This document shows positions 40,883 through 54,240 of a DNA stretch of 64,000 nucleotides, in pieces. Position 1 is the first letter of the stretch. The number at the start of each line of letters is the position of its first letter. The stretch comes from Pogonophryne albipinna. Lineage: Eukaryota; Chordata; Actinopteri; Perciformes; Artedidraconidae. Where the stretch lies: positions 12,721,495-12,785,494 of the forward strand of contig CM053251.1 of NCBI GenBank assembly GCA_028583405.1, given 5' to 3'. The notes below the pieces were generated by a model that was not told the origin of the DNA, did no database searches, and saw only the letters and a program-made list of their open reading frames with translations. Made by a program: the position numbers and the translations under genes.

Positions 40883-43800
40883 TATATGACTCCTATATTG
40901 CCAGTTTCTATTTTAGAATACTTATATCGGAATCAAGAGTGTCTGATAGCAGTTGTCTGGGAAAGGCAGGAGTAGCCCCGGGGTTTGTGGTCTTGTCTGA
41001 CATTGTCTTTAGAAACAATTCCCAGCAAGGTAGACTAGAGGAGGACTACAGTGTCATGGGAAATGGTGCCATATGTCCAACTACATTTCCAGTGTTGCAC
41101 CGCATTTTGGCAGTTGAAATGAAATATGAGCCGTTGTGGCAGAATGAGGAGATCTCCGGGTGTTGTCTGTATATGAAAAGCAGGTGTTATTTTGTGAATC
41201 CCAAATCTCCTTTCTCATCTCCCACCTCGGTCCTCTGTGTCTCTCACTTCTGACGTGCGGTCATGTACTGCATTTGTGAATATGTGTCGCACATTTTTGG
41301 CAGCAACAGTGAATGCCTTAAACATGTAGGAATGAGGGAATGGAAATGTTGAGGGTTGTCTTTGTTCTTTGTAGAGTGTAAGCCAAATTAGTAATACGTT
41401 TGTCGGTTTAAAGGCATGTGCATGGACAGTGAAGTGTAGTTTTGTTTTGCTTAATATATAAAAGGTTTAACGCAATGGCCTCTTGAATAAAACAATTGAA
41501 AGCTAATTTTATTCCTTGGCCAGTGATCTAAAAGGCAAACATAGATGACGCTTTGTTCCGTAAAACTTATTTCTAAGAATTAAAATATGCTTTTCTTTTT
41601 TTCCTACTTTATTAATTCCCATTCAAAATCTCCAACAGAGCAAAACATGTTGTAAGATCATTTTGTCCCTCCGGATATTGGATTACAGAGGCATCCCCTG
41701 CTGATGGAGGAAAAGCTTGACTCTAAGATCTGCGCTTTCTTCCAAGATGTTGGTTACCAGTAATATCGGGAATAAAACAACATAAAAAGACAAACAGTCT
41801 TGAAGTACTCCTGCTGGGACCACGGTGGGGGCACTCTTATTTGACTAAAGGCTAGTCTCTCCTTTATGCTGCAGAGAAAGCGTCCCTGTCAAACCCAAGC
41901 TCAGAACAATGGGGGCCAGCCTTGGGGAAACAGGGCCATTTGCATGCAGCTGTTTGCCGTTTCCAGGGCCACAAAGGGCAATCAAAGGAGCCTTAATGGA
42001 GGATGACAAGCGTCAAACAACGCCTTTGCTCTCTGTCTGTGCAAGCCCTCGCCACTCCGTCTGCCCTCCAAAAGTGGCCTAGTTTTTCTTTTGGACTGAT
42101 CAAACATTCCTTTAGCTCTTTCTCCCACTGTCTGATATCCCGACGCGGTGGAGTTTTCAGGGTTAAAGGTTAGTCGCAACAGCTAATACACAGAGCAGCA
42201 AAGAAGCTCTTCTCAACATGTGTGTTATGGTCTGCTGCTTGCACTTGCCAAATGGCAATATCGACACCAAAACCTCAATTATCTTTTCGCTTAATCTCCA
42301 GGGTTTTAAAGCCACCAAGTGTATCTCTGTGGATGGTTTCAGATGCATCCATGTGAGCCACAGTACCACTTCCAATTTCAAGGGTGTTGATAGAAAACAA
42401 AATATGTATTATGAGGGAGGGGATTGTCAACTGGAGAAGAACAGAAACTCCCAGAATGCAACATATTGAGAAGCATTCCTGGGCCGCTGCTTTGCTCTCC
42501 TGAGCTCAATAGACGTCTTAGCAGGCAGGTCAGGGGGAGGAATCTCAAAAGCTACTTTCCTCGCAGTCACTCACCGACCAGAATGCATGATAAGGCTTCG
42601 TGTCAACAAGGCCAGGGGTAGGGATCACAGCCAATTATGGCTAAGTTCAAGTGGTTACCATGGCAATTTGGCTAAGTGGTCATATAAAGCATTTTTCAAT
42701 TCCCGCACCGATTGTGTAATTTTACTGTTAATCTAAGGTACAGACACGGAGAGAGCAGGCTGTTCTCTTTCTTCTTCTTTTTTACACACAACCCGGGACC
42801 ATGTCATGGATTTTTTTCCTTCAGTTTCCTTGCCACCGTTTTCCCTGCAGCTACTGCCCTTCTGTCGCAGTCTTCAACTGCTGCAAAGTCTAGCAGTCAA
42901 ACAAAGCACAGAACGCAAGATGAAAAGCTTTTCATACCTCCCTAAGACATTGACATTTGTGCACACAAACAAACTTCCTCCCCTTTCCAAAATCTCACAA
43001 AACTTGACTAAACAATGAAAATCAAGACAAAACAATACATACATCCAGAAACCTTTGTTTTACTAAGGCTTCACTTACTTAGCTGTGCTTAAAGCCTATG
43101 ATCTTAAGCAACATACAGTTAAGTCCACTAAAAGAATATTCCCTCGAATTCGGCTCTCGTCCTACAGAGCGAAACATTTTCTTTTATATATATTTAAAGT
43201 ATTTAGTCAGATTTGTCATTACTTGCCCAATTACAAGCTGAAAAGACAGTCATTAATGAGGCAGAGACCATCCGCAGTTTAGAGAAGAAGCTATTTGTTA
43301 TTTAGGCCGCCAGTACAGTCTAGATACTCCCCCTAATTGATGCAGTGTTAGCCTATGACCAGAGAGATCTATACAGGCAAGGGAGGAGGCGGCCGGCAGG
43401 GCACAAGCCCAATCAATCGCTTGGCCTCTGTTGACAGGAGCATGCTATCATGCCTTAGTGGTCTGATAGATGGGCAGAGTTGCCAGTGGACAGCCAGAAA
43501 AAGGAGGTTACGAAGGCAGATGGCTTGTACATGTGTGAGGGCTGTTTTAGCCGAAAGACGGTCTCTCTCGCTCCGCTCAGAATTTTAAAACCCCATGAAA
43601 TGCATTCTTTCTGTGTGCTGTCTGTAGCTGCCGTGATAAACCCGTCACTCCTTCCATGAGGAATAGCAGGCGGGGTGATCATTAGTTTTCACAGTAAAGC
43701 CGGCGATTTCACTCTGTGTTTTATCATTCACCATTCTGGACAGGTTTTCTGAAAGGTTTGGGTAATTGTAGTGGTTATTGGAATAGATGGAGTGACCCCA

Positions 43801-45332
43801 CAGCCCTCCACTTATGGTTCGGCTACACTGACGTCTCCTAATGAGGTGATAAACAGTCCAGCTAAGCAGAATCTACTGGCCATTAGACAGATCATGGCAC
43901 TATAATGAAATGTCTAGTGGCTGAATGCCAGACAATTTATACCATTAGTTTCATATTTTGTTATAGGGCTACCACTGCTAGTGCGTGCAGAAGTTTTTCC
44001 CTAATATGGGATGACTCCAACATTATATTCTGAACAATGTTTCACAGATGTCTATTTGCTAGTGTGAAATCTGCAGGCGGACGTAGAATATCATTATAAG
44101 TGAGCCATGGACAGCAGGCTGAAATGACTAGCAGAAATGTGGGTCGGGGGTTTCAGGGTAGGAATTTCAAGCCAGAACCACTTCAACTCTAAGCAGTTCA
44201 AACAATGCTAATTGCGTCAAGCCCTGACTGTCAGAAGCATGAGGATAATTAGAGTGAGGGGGCAAAGTGAACCCGAGGTGGTAAGTGTTGCTACATGACA
44301 ATGCTCGGGAGCGAATGGGAGAATGGAAAAGGCAACAGGCTGAAAGGAAGGCTAATTAAGAGAGCAGTGCAGAAAATACAAATGGTAGCTGCCCCCTCGG
44401 GGACCCACTATTGCTGCAAACAACAGCGATTATTGACAGTTCATGTCGCGCTCTGCCTGCACTTCTTAAATGGAACACATTTGCATGTTCTACTTAGATT
44501 TTACCTAATTGTTTTGTCAGAATTGCAGACACTTACATTTATTTTACTCTGGATCATTTTAACTCAGATAATGGATTTCTTTCTTTCTTCAGCTTTTTTC
44601 TTGCTTTTCTCTTCCTTTGGAAATCTGCATATCTGTGACATGACATTTTAGTACTAGAGAGATACAGAGGAGTAACCTATTTCATTGTTATTTTCTGAAA
44701 AGGGGACATATTTGAGTTGAATTGTTAATTTCCCCCCAAAGTATAGCTATTTGGCTGCGCTCCCATCTGCTGTGTTGGGTTCCACGTATAGATTTTTCCT
44801 ACTGTGTGGACTCCAGACTCTTCGATCCCCGACACTGTAAAATAGATTGTATTACACTCCATTCTGCCGGGATTCTGCCTTTTTTTTAGAGCCAGTAAAG
44901 CAAAAAAGAAACAAATCAGCGGGCTTGTAGGACTGTAAAACAAACTATTCCCCGTCCAGCTAGGTTTGGCTCCGTGGTGGATGTTCTCTAGGTGGAGGCC
45001 TTCCTGATGCTCTGTAGCCTTTGTGTTTGCACAAGAATTTATGAGGTTACCATTGGTCTCCAGTGACACAGATCTGATGTCTTAGCCAACATCTAAGACC
45101 ACAGAGAGATGGAGAGATGAATTGTTTCGTCTTTCTCCATTCCTGTATCGCGTGTAATGGCCCGTCTGTTTAAAACTGTGGTAAACATTGGACTGCTGTT
45201 TCCTATTTATTTTGTGCCAGGGGATTTAACTGCATGATGTGTGGTCTTATTGTATTGAAGCAGTGATCCTTTCAAATCATTAGTTTTTATTATTTACCTA
45301 AAGTTTCCTCTCTGTCTTTGTGTCTCTGTCAG

Positions 45333-45546
45333 GGTTCAGCCGTGCTGCCTTGCCTTTCGGGCTGGTCAGGAGGGAGCTCTCATGTGAAGGATATGCAATC
45401 GATCTCCGCTGCCCGGGGAGTGATGTCATTATGATCGAGACGGCCAACTACGGCCGAACCGACGACAAGATCTGTGACGCTGACCCATTCCAGATGGAGA
45501 ACGTCAACTGCTACCTCCCCGATGCCTACAAGATTATATCACAAAG
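45333..45546 (+). CDS. adgrl2: adgrl2 exon: rhamnose-binding lectin domain, first part
   Basis: The acceptor is GTCTCTGTCAG (AG 45331-45332) and the donor is ACAAAG|GTAAAA (GT 45547). It encodes residues 27-96 plus two bases of Arg97: [20 protein letters not shown], the [17 protein letters not shown] segment and [20 protein letters not shown]. Cysteines at about 43, 52, 73 and 85 are four of the eight that form the disulfides of the latrophilin lectin fold. In this family the domain sits at the N-terminus of the receptor and is the main contact for teneurins. The exon starts in phase 1 and ends in phase 2, matching its neighbours exactly. Confidence 0.97.
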
Positions 45547-47494
45547 GTAAAATGCTGGGCAGAGGAGGGATCTTATTTCACAAACAAAACCAGGAGCTGG
45601 CAACATATGAACTTCTTTTCTTTCTCTTTCTTTCGGCGACTAACATTTCTGCACACAAAAGAAACGCTTAAATTCTCACCCTTCCTTTGCACGCACATAA
45701 ATACCGGACAATAAATAAACATTTCACACCTTTTTTTTGGTAATGTTTTTCCTTTATTCCCTCATTGACTAGATTATGTAGGTGGTATTTTTAAAGTCAG
45801 AAAACTGGGGCGCAGATTAATTCCTGACAGTCGAGAATGGACATCCATGCGGCAGAGCTCTTCACACCAGCTGCGTGTTGTTGCTGCTGTTTGAGTCATA
45901 ATCAGTGTAGCTCAGAAAGACTGCGAGTCACATCAACACCCTCTTAATTCCCTATCTGGAACACTAGCCTTGCTTTGTTCAAACACTTGTACTGCATTGA
46001 AGTGGCTCTGCCTCAGGTAGTGAGCAGTGCCCATCATCATGCCTTTTATCCCGGCTACCCTCTCACAGAGGCTGTTTTCCCGTCAAACGACAGCGCAGCA
46101 ACACTTTAACTCCACTGCTGCCTACCCCTAGAGGTGTGTGTATTTTTAAAGGGCATTGGATGAACTATTCATAAATAGTAACCAGCACTGTTCATCTTCT
46201 AAGGCACTGCTCTGTCCTACAGTGCCCCCCCCTTAGGCTAGCTTCGCCCACCATCTTACTCCTCTGGGTTTTTTTCCTTCATTCACCTCTGAATACTCAT
46301 ACTCCCAGAGGTGCAGCACTACAGAATAGTCTTTTTTAAATCTACAGCTGAGTCCCAGCACTCTTCTCTTACAGTGTCCATGCCCCTTGGTTTGACTGCA
46401 ACCTGCTACATTCTGCACTACATCTTTCGACTAGTTAGACTCTCGCCTGCTGAACTCCAAACGTATCTCCATCGAAGTTTCCCTGGAGGCAGTGTGTGAG
46501 CGAAGGCTTTGAGAAGACTCCGCACCACAAGCCAGAATGATTCTAATGATTCAGAGGAAATGGGCTCCTGACCATGATTAAGGTTGATGTGATAACCAGG
46601 CATGTTAAAGCAGACACAAAGCTTTGGGAGACCCTTATCAGTCCTCTTTCAATCTGCAGCAAACTAAAAGAAGGAGGATGTTTAAACGGCAAAACATTAA
46701 GACAACTCTCTGCCCATTTTGTGAAGATTAGCAAAAGGCAATAGCTCCAGAGACAGATAAACAAACATATTCAACAACACTGGGAAGATAGAAACAGTGG
46801 GAAGTCAGTTGCACAGAATGGCAGTGTGTTGCTTTGAAATTACGAGAAAAGTATTCATCAGCAAACCGTTTTTCACAACAAAAGCGACTTGACAGGATTG
46901 AAATGGCTTGATTTTCTTCAACATCTACATGAAAGTGTTTTCTTAAAGCTGGAAAACATTTGGTTGGAGACAGAAAAACAGTGACTGGATGAACAATGTA
47001 TAAAATGCACTGATGGAAACCTCTGGCCTATTTGATATTCAGGTGATCGTTGCATCAAAGATGTCTGGTAAATTCGAGGTGATCCGAACTCTCTTTTTCT
47101 TTTTTTCTTATGTCGACATTGTTGCCTCCACCCTGTTTTCTACTATTGTAGGTTCAAGAACACCCACATAACAACAAAATACATGATAGATCATCTAAAT
47201 AAAACTGCTTTGCCGACTAACATTACCTCATCTAATGGCCATATATTCTCTGACCCAGTGAGACCAACATAATACATGTTTTCCCTTGTCAGAGGAGCAG
47301 CTTGTAGATTGAAAGAAAGAAGATTCAAACACTTCATGAGCTCAGTGCAATAGAGATTACATGCAGCAATTTCAGCGGCAGTTTAAAACTGAGGAAGCGT
47401 GTCTAAATGCTTAGCAACAACACCTCCCTTTTCTCCAGAGGATCTAAAAATTGCACCACAAAAAAACTCCATTGCGGTTTCTCACAATATTAAA

Positions 47495-47788
47495 AAATGT
47501 GCTGTGGTGGAAGAAGTATTAGATAATTTACTAACCTTGAGAAATCAATACTTTTTTATATAAATGAAAATAAACTGAAAAGAGGCTCTGGTAGTCACAC
47601 ACTCACAGAGAATGATCCGTCTCTTTGCAGTTTGCACAGCTTTACGGCTTTCAGAACATTGTTTAGCCGAAGAACATTAGCATGGTCAAATATGTTAATG
47701 TGAGTTTTGAAAGTAGCAGAACAATTAAAAAAAATACTCCATTACAGGTTAAAACCCTGCATTAAAAGTGTTACCTAAGTAACATCAC
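47495..47788. repeat. Old dispersed repeat, left half (GTGGTGGAAGAAGTATT...)
   Basis: GTGGTGGAAGAAGTATTAGAT at the left, then AAAATACTCCATTACAGGTT and CCCTGCATTAAAAGTGTTACC just before the younger insertion. These motifs, in this order, fit a very common fish repeat whose consensus is full of AAGTA motifs. It resumes at 48923. Confidence 0.65.
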
Positions 47789-48922
47789 TTAAAGTGGACC
47801 TATCATGCTATATTTGAAACATATATTGTAGGGCCATACCTATATAAAGTATATATATATATATATATTTTTTTTTTTCAAAATACCAAACAGATCCTGC
47901 ATTTTAGCCATGCCTCATTTCGCTCTATTTGCTCTTTCCAGCCCTGTTTTTGCAGGGGGCTGATTCTGTGAGCTTCAGCTGACCACGCCCCCCTGCAGGA
48001 GAGGGGAGTTGCCAGTTACTTTGGCATTAGGGCAGGGATATCTAGATACTTTCCAAGGTTTGACATAATGAATTGTGCTACTTTTAAAGCAAGCAACGGT
48101 GTTTTCAAATCTGTAATCAAAAAGCTCCTCAAAAACACTATCGAAGCAGTTCCTGCCGTTGCTACGTTAGTTCAAACAGTAACAACGGACTATTTTTCTT
48201 CGCGGATGCATGTCAATTTAAATCAATACATACAACTATTTTTTAAATCAATAAAATAATTTTCTAAATAAATGATTTTATTTGTATTTATGGGGAATAC
48301 ATTAAAATCCCAATAAATTCTGTTGGGAGGCAAAACAAATAACACCATCATGCCGATCTAGATCCCTCCGCTTCTCGTCGGGCTCCTGATCAGCCTGTCG
48401 GTGTTCTTTTCCCCATAATGACCGCGTCGCTGCACATTATCCCTTACATATGATTATATAGAGTCATTATTCATTTGTTTTAAAGCAGGAGGCGCAAACG
48501 CTTGCCTCGGGGAGGGAGAAAAAGAGCCACAGCGGAGAATAAACAGAAGGGCAACCATGGCAACCATGCAAGGGAAGTCTTCTTCGCTGCTTTTGTGGCA
48601 GACTACAGCGCCACTTACAGGCCTGGCATATGTACTACAGCGTCTCCAGCGCTTTCGAGCAGCAATGGCCGGCCGTGGCCCAACCTCTCATTCCCCTGAT
48701 AGGTGGAGAATTGACCAATAGCCGTATGTCCTGACGTCAGGACAGTGTTCAAATCTGGATCAGTCTGTATCAGATCCGTTGCAGCCCCTTTTTTTTTTTT
48801 AGAGATTTGGGTATGGAGGAAGATAGAGAGGGTTGTGTTTTCTGACACTTGGTGAGTTGACTGGAACACCGGGGACACATATTCATGTATAAAATACATT
48901 TTGCATGATAGGTCCCCTTTAA
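47789..48922. mobile_element. TTAA-flanked nonautonomous DNA transposon, 1.1 kb
   Basis: The left end is TTAAAGTGGACCTATCATGC and the right end GCATGATAGGTCCCCTTTAA, inverted copies with one or two mismatches. TTAA is at both edges (47789-47792 and 48919-48922), which suggests a piggyBac-like mechanism. The interior has an (AT)n run at about 47847-47868 and a CpG-richer segment at about 48350-48720, but no transposase frame. It interrupts the older repeat at 47495-49210, so it is the later arrival. Confidence 0.85.
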
Positions 48923-49210
48923 GTATTAAACATTTCATATTTAAACTATTAATGGCTCCTTTCAAGCACTATATTACTATACACATTTGAATGTTGCCTT
49001 ATTATCACCGATGCATCAACATGCAAGCCACAATTCAATAGTGAAGCTGGTGGAAGTGGATCAAATATTATTATATATCCATTTCATAGTTATTATATGT
49101 AAGAATGTATTACATTAAATTAGTTAAAACTATACTTTTCACGTTTAATCTTAACTAAAGTATCTCAAAGTTGTACATATGTACTGTACCTGAGTAAATG
49201 TAGTTTGAAC
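48923..49210. repeat. Old dispersed repeat, right half
   Basis: AAGTATTAAACATTTC, GATGCATCAACATGCAAGCC, AGCTGGTGGAAGTGG and finally GTACTGTACCTGAGTAAATG, the motif order expected for the right half of the repeat that starts at 47495. Confidence 0.65.
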
Positions 49211-50503
49211 CATTCGTAGCTAGTGTCAGTCAGACTTTTAAACACCTACATTAAATCGATGAACTCATTGTATCTATCTTCAGTCACTTCACATTTTCAC
49301 GCAGTGACCTTTGTTCCTCTCAGCAGCTCTCACTGCAGTGAAGCCATGAGAGTGAAATTGTTAAGTGCAACCGGCACGGCGCTGTCAGTGATGTTTGAAC
49401 TGATGCTATTTCTTAACTTCATAATGGCCGTTGTGCCTTTTTATTCATATATAATGTTTAATAATCCATTAGTTTCAAGGCAAAGGCTTTTGTAATGAAA
49501 ATACATAGCTGTGCAGCCTGAAAGCAAAGTATTTTTCTGGTTAATGTATATACTTTTACCTTTTTATTCTTGAGTTTAACATCCTGCATAGCTGACATTG
49601 CAGAGACAAGGCCTGTGAGCATGTTGTGCTGCACAAACCCATTTTGCAGCAACAAAAAGCCTCTTGAATTACTAATGATTCTTTGAAAGTCATGCTCAAT
49701 GTTGAAATGTATGTCCAGCTTGCATGACTGCTACTGACCTTCTGAAATATTTATCTCATGCTTGCAAATTGTTGAATGTCCTACTTTGGTGCCAATTTCT
49801 TCTTGTTTGCCTCTGTTACTGCTGACAATATTCTCAATCCCTCGGCCTCAAGAGAACTTGATTGAAGTGGAGCCAATTTCACCCTATACAGTATTTACAC
49901 AAACTCAGTCCTCTACTGTTCTTCTTTCCCCCTCTCCGTCTTTACTTGAACTTCCAAAGCACTCAAAAACATCTGCACACAAACACTCACACACCTACAC
50001 AAACACTCACACTATTGCAATTCACACAACTGTGTTGATTTACGGAGGTTCATTATTTCATACTGGAGGACAAATAACCTCTCATAGAAAGGACACATTC
50101 AAGTCGAGTTTGTTGCACACATGCAAAGGAGGGGCACCGTTTCACCAGAGGCCACCATTCCAGTCCACTCACATGTCATCGCCACCTGTCCCATGTGTTT
50201 AATGAATGTCTTCCCTTTCAATAGCGATATGAAGATGCTGTTAAAGGAAATGCCATTGCTAATTCCTAACATGCCTTAGCTGCTGCTATCTCACTCTTTT
50301 ATTCATTATCACATCCATTTACACTCCTTTTTAATGCTTTCATTCCTCTCTCAGTTTGCCAAGGTTTAATCTAGAATGCATATGTGACAGTCCTGGCTGG
50401 GATTTCATCAATATCTTTGTAGCTGTAACATTGAACTTTTTCCCCGCTCTGCGTTATTAATGTTGTCATTGCGGAGTACTCTTGCTGTGGGTAGTCATGA
50501 TGA

Positions 50504-50704
<201 letters not shown>

Positions 50705-50837
50705 TAGACAGATGTGCTGTAACTACAGTTTCTATGGTTGGAAGACAATGTTTGTTTTACAGATGATACTTCAACCGGACGACTGACATTAACAATGATG
50801 AATTAAGTTGATGTATTGAAGCATTGCTGTCATTTAA

Positions 50838-50960
50838 AGGATCAGTTCCCCCAAATTACAAACACAATATATCTTCTTCAATTATCTCCAGTGGAATCCA
50901 GCCTTGCAGATGGTTTCGGTTTAAAATTGGCAGGTTCTGACATTTCTGTCTTCAGGCTTT
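50838..50960. repeat. Dispersed repeat fragment (AAAGGATCAGTTCCCCCAAAT)
   Basis: AAGGATCAGTTCCCCCAAAT, then AATTATCTCCAGTGGAATCC and CTTGCAGATGGTTTCGGTTT, the left part of a common fish repeat that starts AAAGGAACAGTTCACCCAAA. The right end was not found. Confidence 0.5.
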
Positions 50961-53082
50961 GATAGCTGCTTCCTTTTTGAATCTGGTTCCCGGTTGGCAA
51001 AGCACCCAGATTCGTTAAGCTCAAGGGCTAAAGACTCCCTTATTGGACCCTTTTGTTATTTATGTTAATTGTTGTTAATTTTGTTATAGCTTATCTGAAA
51101 CTTCTGTTTGTTGTCTGGTAAATGTGCTATCTGCAAGCCAGTGTTTGAACTCAAGTCTGTTTGTGATGGAGAATCGCAACTAGACCAGATGTTTTTTTTA
51201 GTTCAACAAGACCGACTTCTAAACATATCAAATAAATAATTTAAGTCCCTGAGTTCTGTGAAGGGATCTCTGGTTTTTAGGCCAAGCAGCTCATAAAAAA
51301 CAACGTGTAAAAGTGAGTAGGATCTGACCGTTATTATATTATAGTTCTACATATCGAACATGTCATTTCAGGTAGTTTTTGAAGGTTTTGAACATTATTA
51401 ATACCACTAAAACGGTAGTACTAAAGTGTAAATGGCAACAGATATTAATGGACATTTTAGTTGTACAGAAGTTTAATTACAGGTGGTGAAGTTAAACCTT
51501 ATTTCATTTGAAATAATTCAGGATACTGAATTAGGATTGAATACAAACCCCATTCCTCTTTGTGTGAGATTTCTGCTTCCATCTCAAAAGTAAATGAAAT
51601 TTGTGGTTTTGAGTTTTACATTTATTAAAACCTAGATTTCAAAACATGTCAACAGAAAAATTATTTCAGAAACATTTTCTTTTGCAGTTAATCCATAAAA
51701 AACGTTTGATTAAACAACTTTCTACTTAAATCGTGATTAGAAATAGTCCCAGTAGTGCTGTGAGCTCCTCAAACTAAATTACATCCAACTCTTGTATTTG
51801 GATGATGATGAAAAATTTGAGTGGCAAATATTTCCAAACCTGGGCAAATACAACCAAAACTATCTGTATGATGAGTTACCATAAGGGGGAACTGAAGAAA
51901 TCTGGTGAATTCACATTTTAAATTGCTTTAATAACACTGCCTTTTTTTGTGTCTTTAGCTGAAATAGAAAAAGGAGGCTATTCAAAGAAATGGTTACATT
52001 AAAGGTCTGAACATTGTGTTCCTTAATGTATTGTGGAAACATACTCCAGAAACCACTAAAGTGAAACAACATAAGTGACAATAATCCTACAAATTTAACC
52101 AAATTCCTGTACTCGGTCATTGATCAGCTTAACCTGGTATAATTAAATGTACTGCAGAGTTATTTAAATCCGACACTATTATAAACTCTGTCTATGGTAT
52201 CTGATTTGAGTTAATCTACCTTTAAAAGGGTGTTTTAGAGTAGTTTATAAAAGCAGCTTTAGGCGTCACTCCTGCCTGTGAAAGTACTTAGTAGTTAAGT
52301 TTATGAATTGTAAACATTTCCTGAAATATTCACCTCTTTTTCTCTTCTTTCAAACAGACCTCCCTTTCACCTCCTGTCCCCCCCCCCCCCCCCTGACTAA
52401 CCTCTGTGCTCTCTTTTTTTTATACTTCTACTCTTTCACACTATATTGTCTCCAGCCTTTCCTCCTCTACCAGCAGCTTCAACAGTCCAGTAAAGAAACT
52501 CCATATTAGGCCGACTGCTCATCAGTCATCTCATGTGCTCTCTCCTTGGCTCATTTAAGAGTTTGGTCTGTAACATTAGCGCCGTGTCATGTTTTACGCG
52601 TGTGGGCGAGCAAATATGGAATCAAGTTTTAATTTATGTTCATAAAGTTTGAACAAATTCCACCCTCAGTCAATCCATGCCAATGATAACTCCTGTGATG
52701 TTTGACTAAGAATGTTACCCATCTAAATATTACCTCTTAGGAGAAGCATTTTTAGAGGAATTTGTTCTGCTTTAACATCGGCCAATGCAGTATTTTGTTG
52801 GCAGTTAAAGACAGTAGGAATGAAAAGTTTAATGCGCTGGAAATCATTGCACATAGCTTGTCTCCAGCCATAACTTGTCTGTTTTTATATCCTAGGATGA
52901 GAGGCTGTTTCACTAACAAACACTTTTTTTCCGCTAGCTCTTTTTCCCAAAACAGCCCTGCAGTTCATCTCATGGTCATATCCTCCAGCTAATTATTCTC
53001 TTTGTACCTGGTAGTTGACTCGTGATAACCTTTCTCTCCCTCTTGCACTCTTTTTTGCTTTCTTTTCCAATGCCTGAAATAG

Positions 53083-53097
53083 AAGTGGAGCAAAAAG
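53083..53097 (+). CDS. adgrl2: adgrl2 15-nt microexon encoding the KVEQK insert (alternative)
   Basis: The bases AAGTGGAGCAAAAAG are preceded by a long pyrimidine tract and ATAG (AG 53081-53082) and followed by GTAAAT (GT 53098). Both flanking introns are then phase 1. Inclusion changes the joint from CVPY-I-FICPG to CVPY-KVEQK-VFICPG; skipping keeps the frame. KVEQK between the lectin and olfactomedin domains is a known alternatively spliced insert in mammalian latrophilins and is reported to alter teneurin binding. TGC motifs lie in the upstream tract (near 53057 and 53071), the kind of element recognised by the neuronal microexon factor SRRM4. Inclusion in this species is inferred; the match in sequence, position and phase makes chance unlikely. 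Confidence 0.88.
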
Positions 53098-54240
53098 GTA
53101 AATGAGTGGTCTGGTCCCCCCCTTCCCCCTCTGGCTCCTTGTTCTGTGGTGTTGAGTACAGCTCCCCTCACGTCTCCTCCCCCTCCTGATTGCCTCTACT
53201 GTCAAATGCTAAACCCATAGGAGGATTTGTTGCACCCATGGAGCACAATGCATTTCCAAACAGAATTTCATATGACATCCACTGTCATGGAAAGTAGATT
53301 ATTTTTCGCGCAATGTGAAAGAAAACGCCAACTGTTGGGTGTTGATTTGTTCCAGGGACTCTTGCCTAGCACTGTGTGAACCCTTGAAGAATGAGTAGTT
53401 GTGTTATCTATTCTTATTTGGCATAGTCCTGCTTGGCCCAACTTCTGCTGCACCCATAGCACGTGATGTGAAATAGCAATGATGGCTGAGTGAGATTGGC
53501 AAAGAATACAAAACAAATGTGAAAGGAAAACAAGAATTCACTCCGTTCCTTTTTATCCAGAACCAATTAATTTCAAATTGTCTAAACTGTATCCTTGCCA
53601 TGGCCTCCCTCACCCATCAGTGATTTCTCCTGTCTTTTGCCACAGAAGTAGTGAAAATCCTTTACCACTGTTGTTCGATCTATTTCCCAACCTCCACTTT
53701 CATTTGACCTCTGCTTTGCTGCCGCCACCACCATTGACAACCTTTTGTTCACTCTTATCACAAGATGTGAAGTCTGTTCCCTTTTCATTTTGGTTTATGA
53801 CCCCAGTCATGTTAGTATGCATGTGTAGTGTGTCCATATACCCAGCTGTTCATGTGCATTTGACGTCAGAGACAGACTGGTATTTAAAAAAAGGGAAGTG
53901 TGAACTCTACTCCTCCCCTTTCCCATGTCTTTCATTTGCAGGATTTTTACCCTTTTTGTTCCCATTTTATGTTGTTTTGTCCCTGTTAGGATGTAGCAGC
54001 AGACGCTTGAGATGCAAGTTCACGTTAACGCACACATTCATTTATTTTCTTTTTTCCCTATTCATTAGCAGTAGCACAAAAGCACTTGTTAAAACATTCC
54101 TCCAAATTCACAACCCCTGATCTTTCTTATCCTGCACTTGAGTTGTACAGCAGCAGGAATGATGCGTGTCAAATGTGTTTCATGTATCTGAAATACTTTT
54201 TCCTTACTGTATTTTGTTTTACTCTCTTCTCTGCCACTAG

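Noticed and set aside
53578..54120. 180-codon plus-strand frame just before the olfactomedin exon
   Set aside because: Pyrimidine-rich intron sequence before the acceptor at 54240; no similarity to latrophilin and it is out of place in the confirmed splice order.
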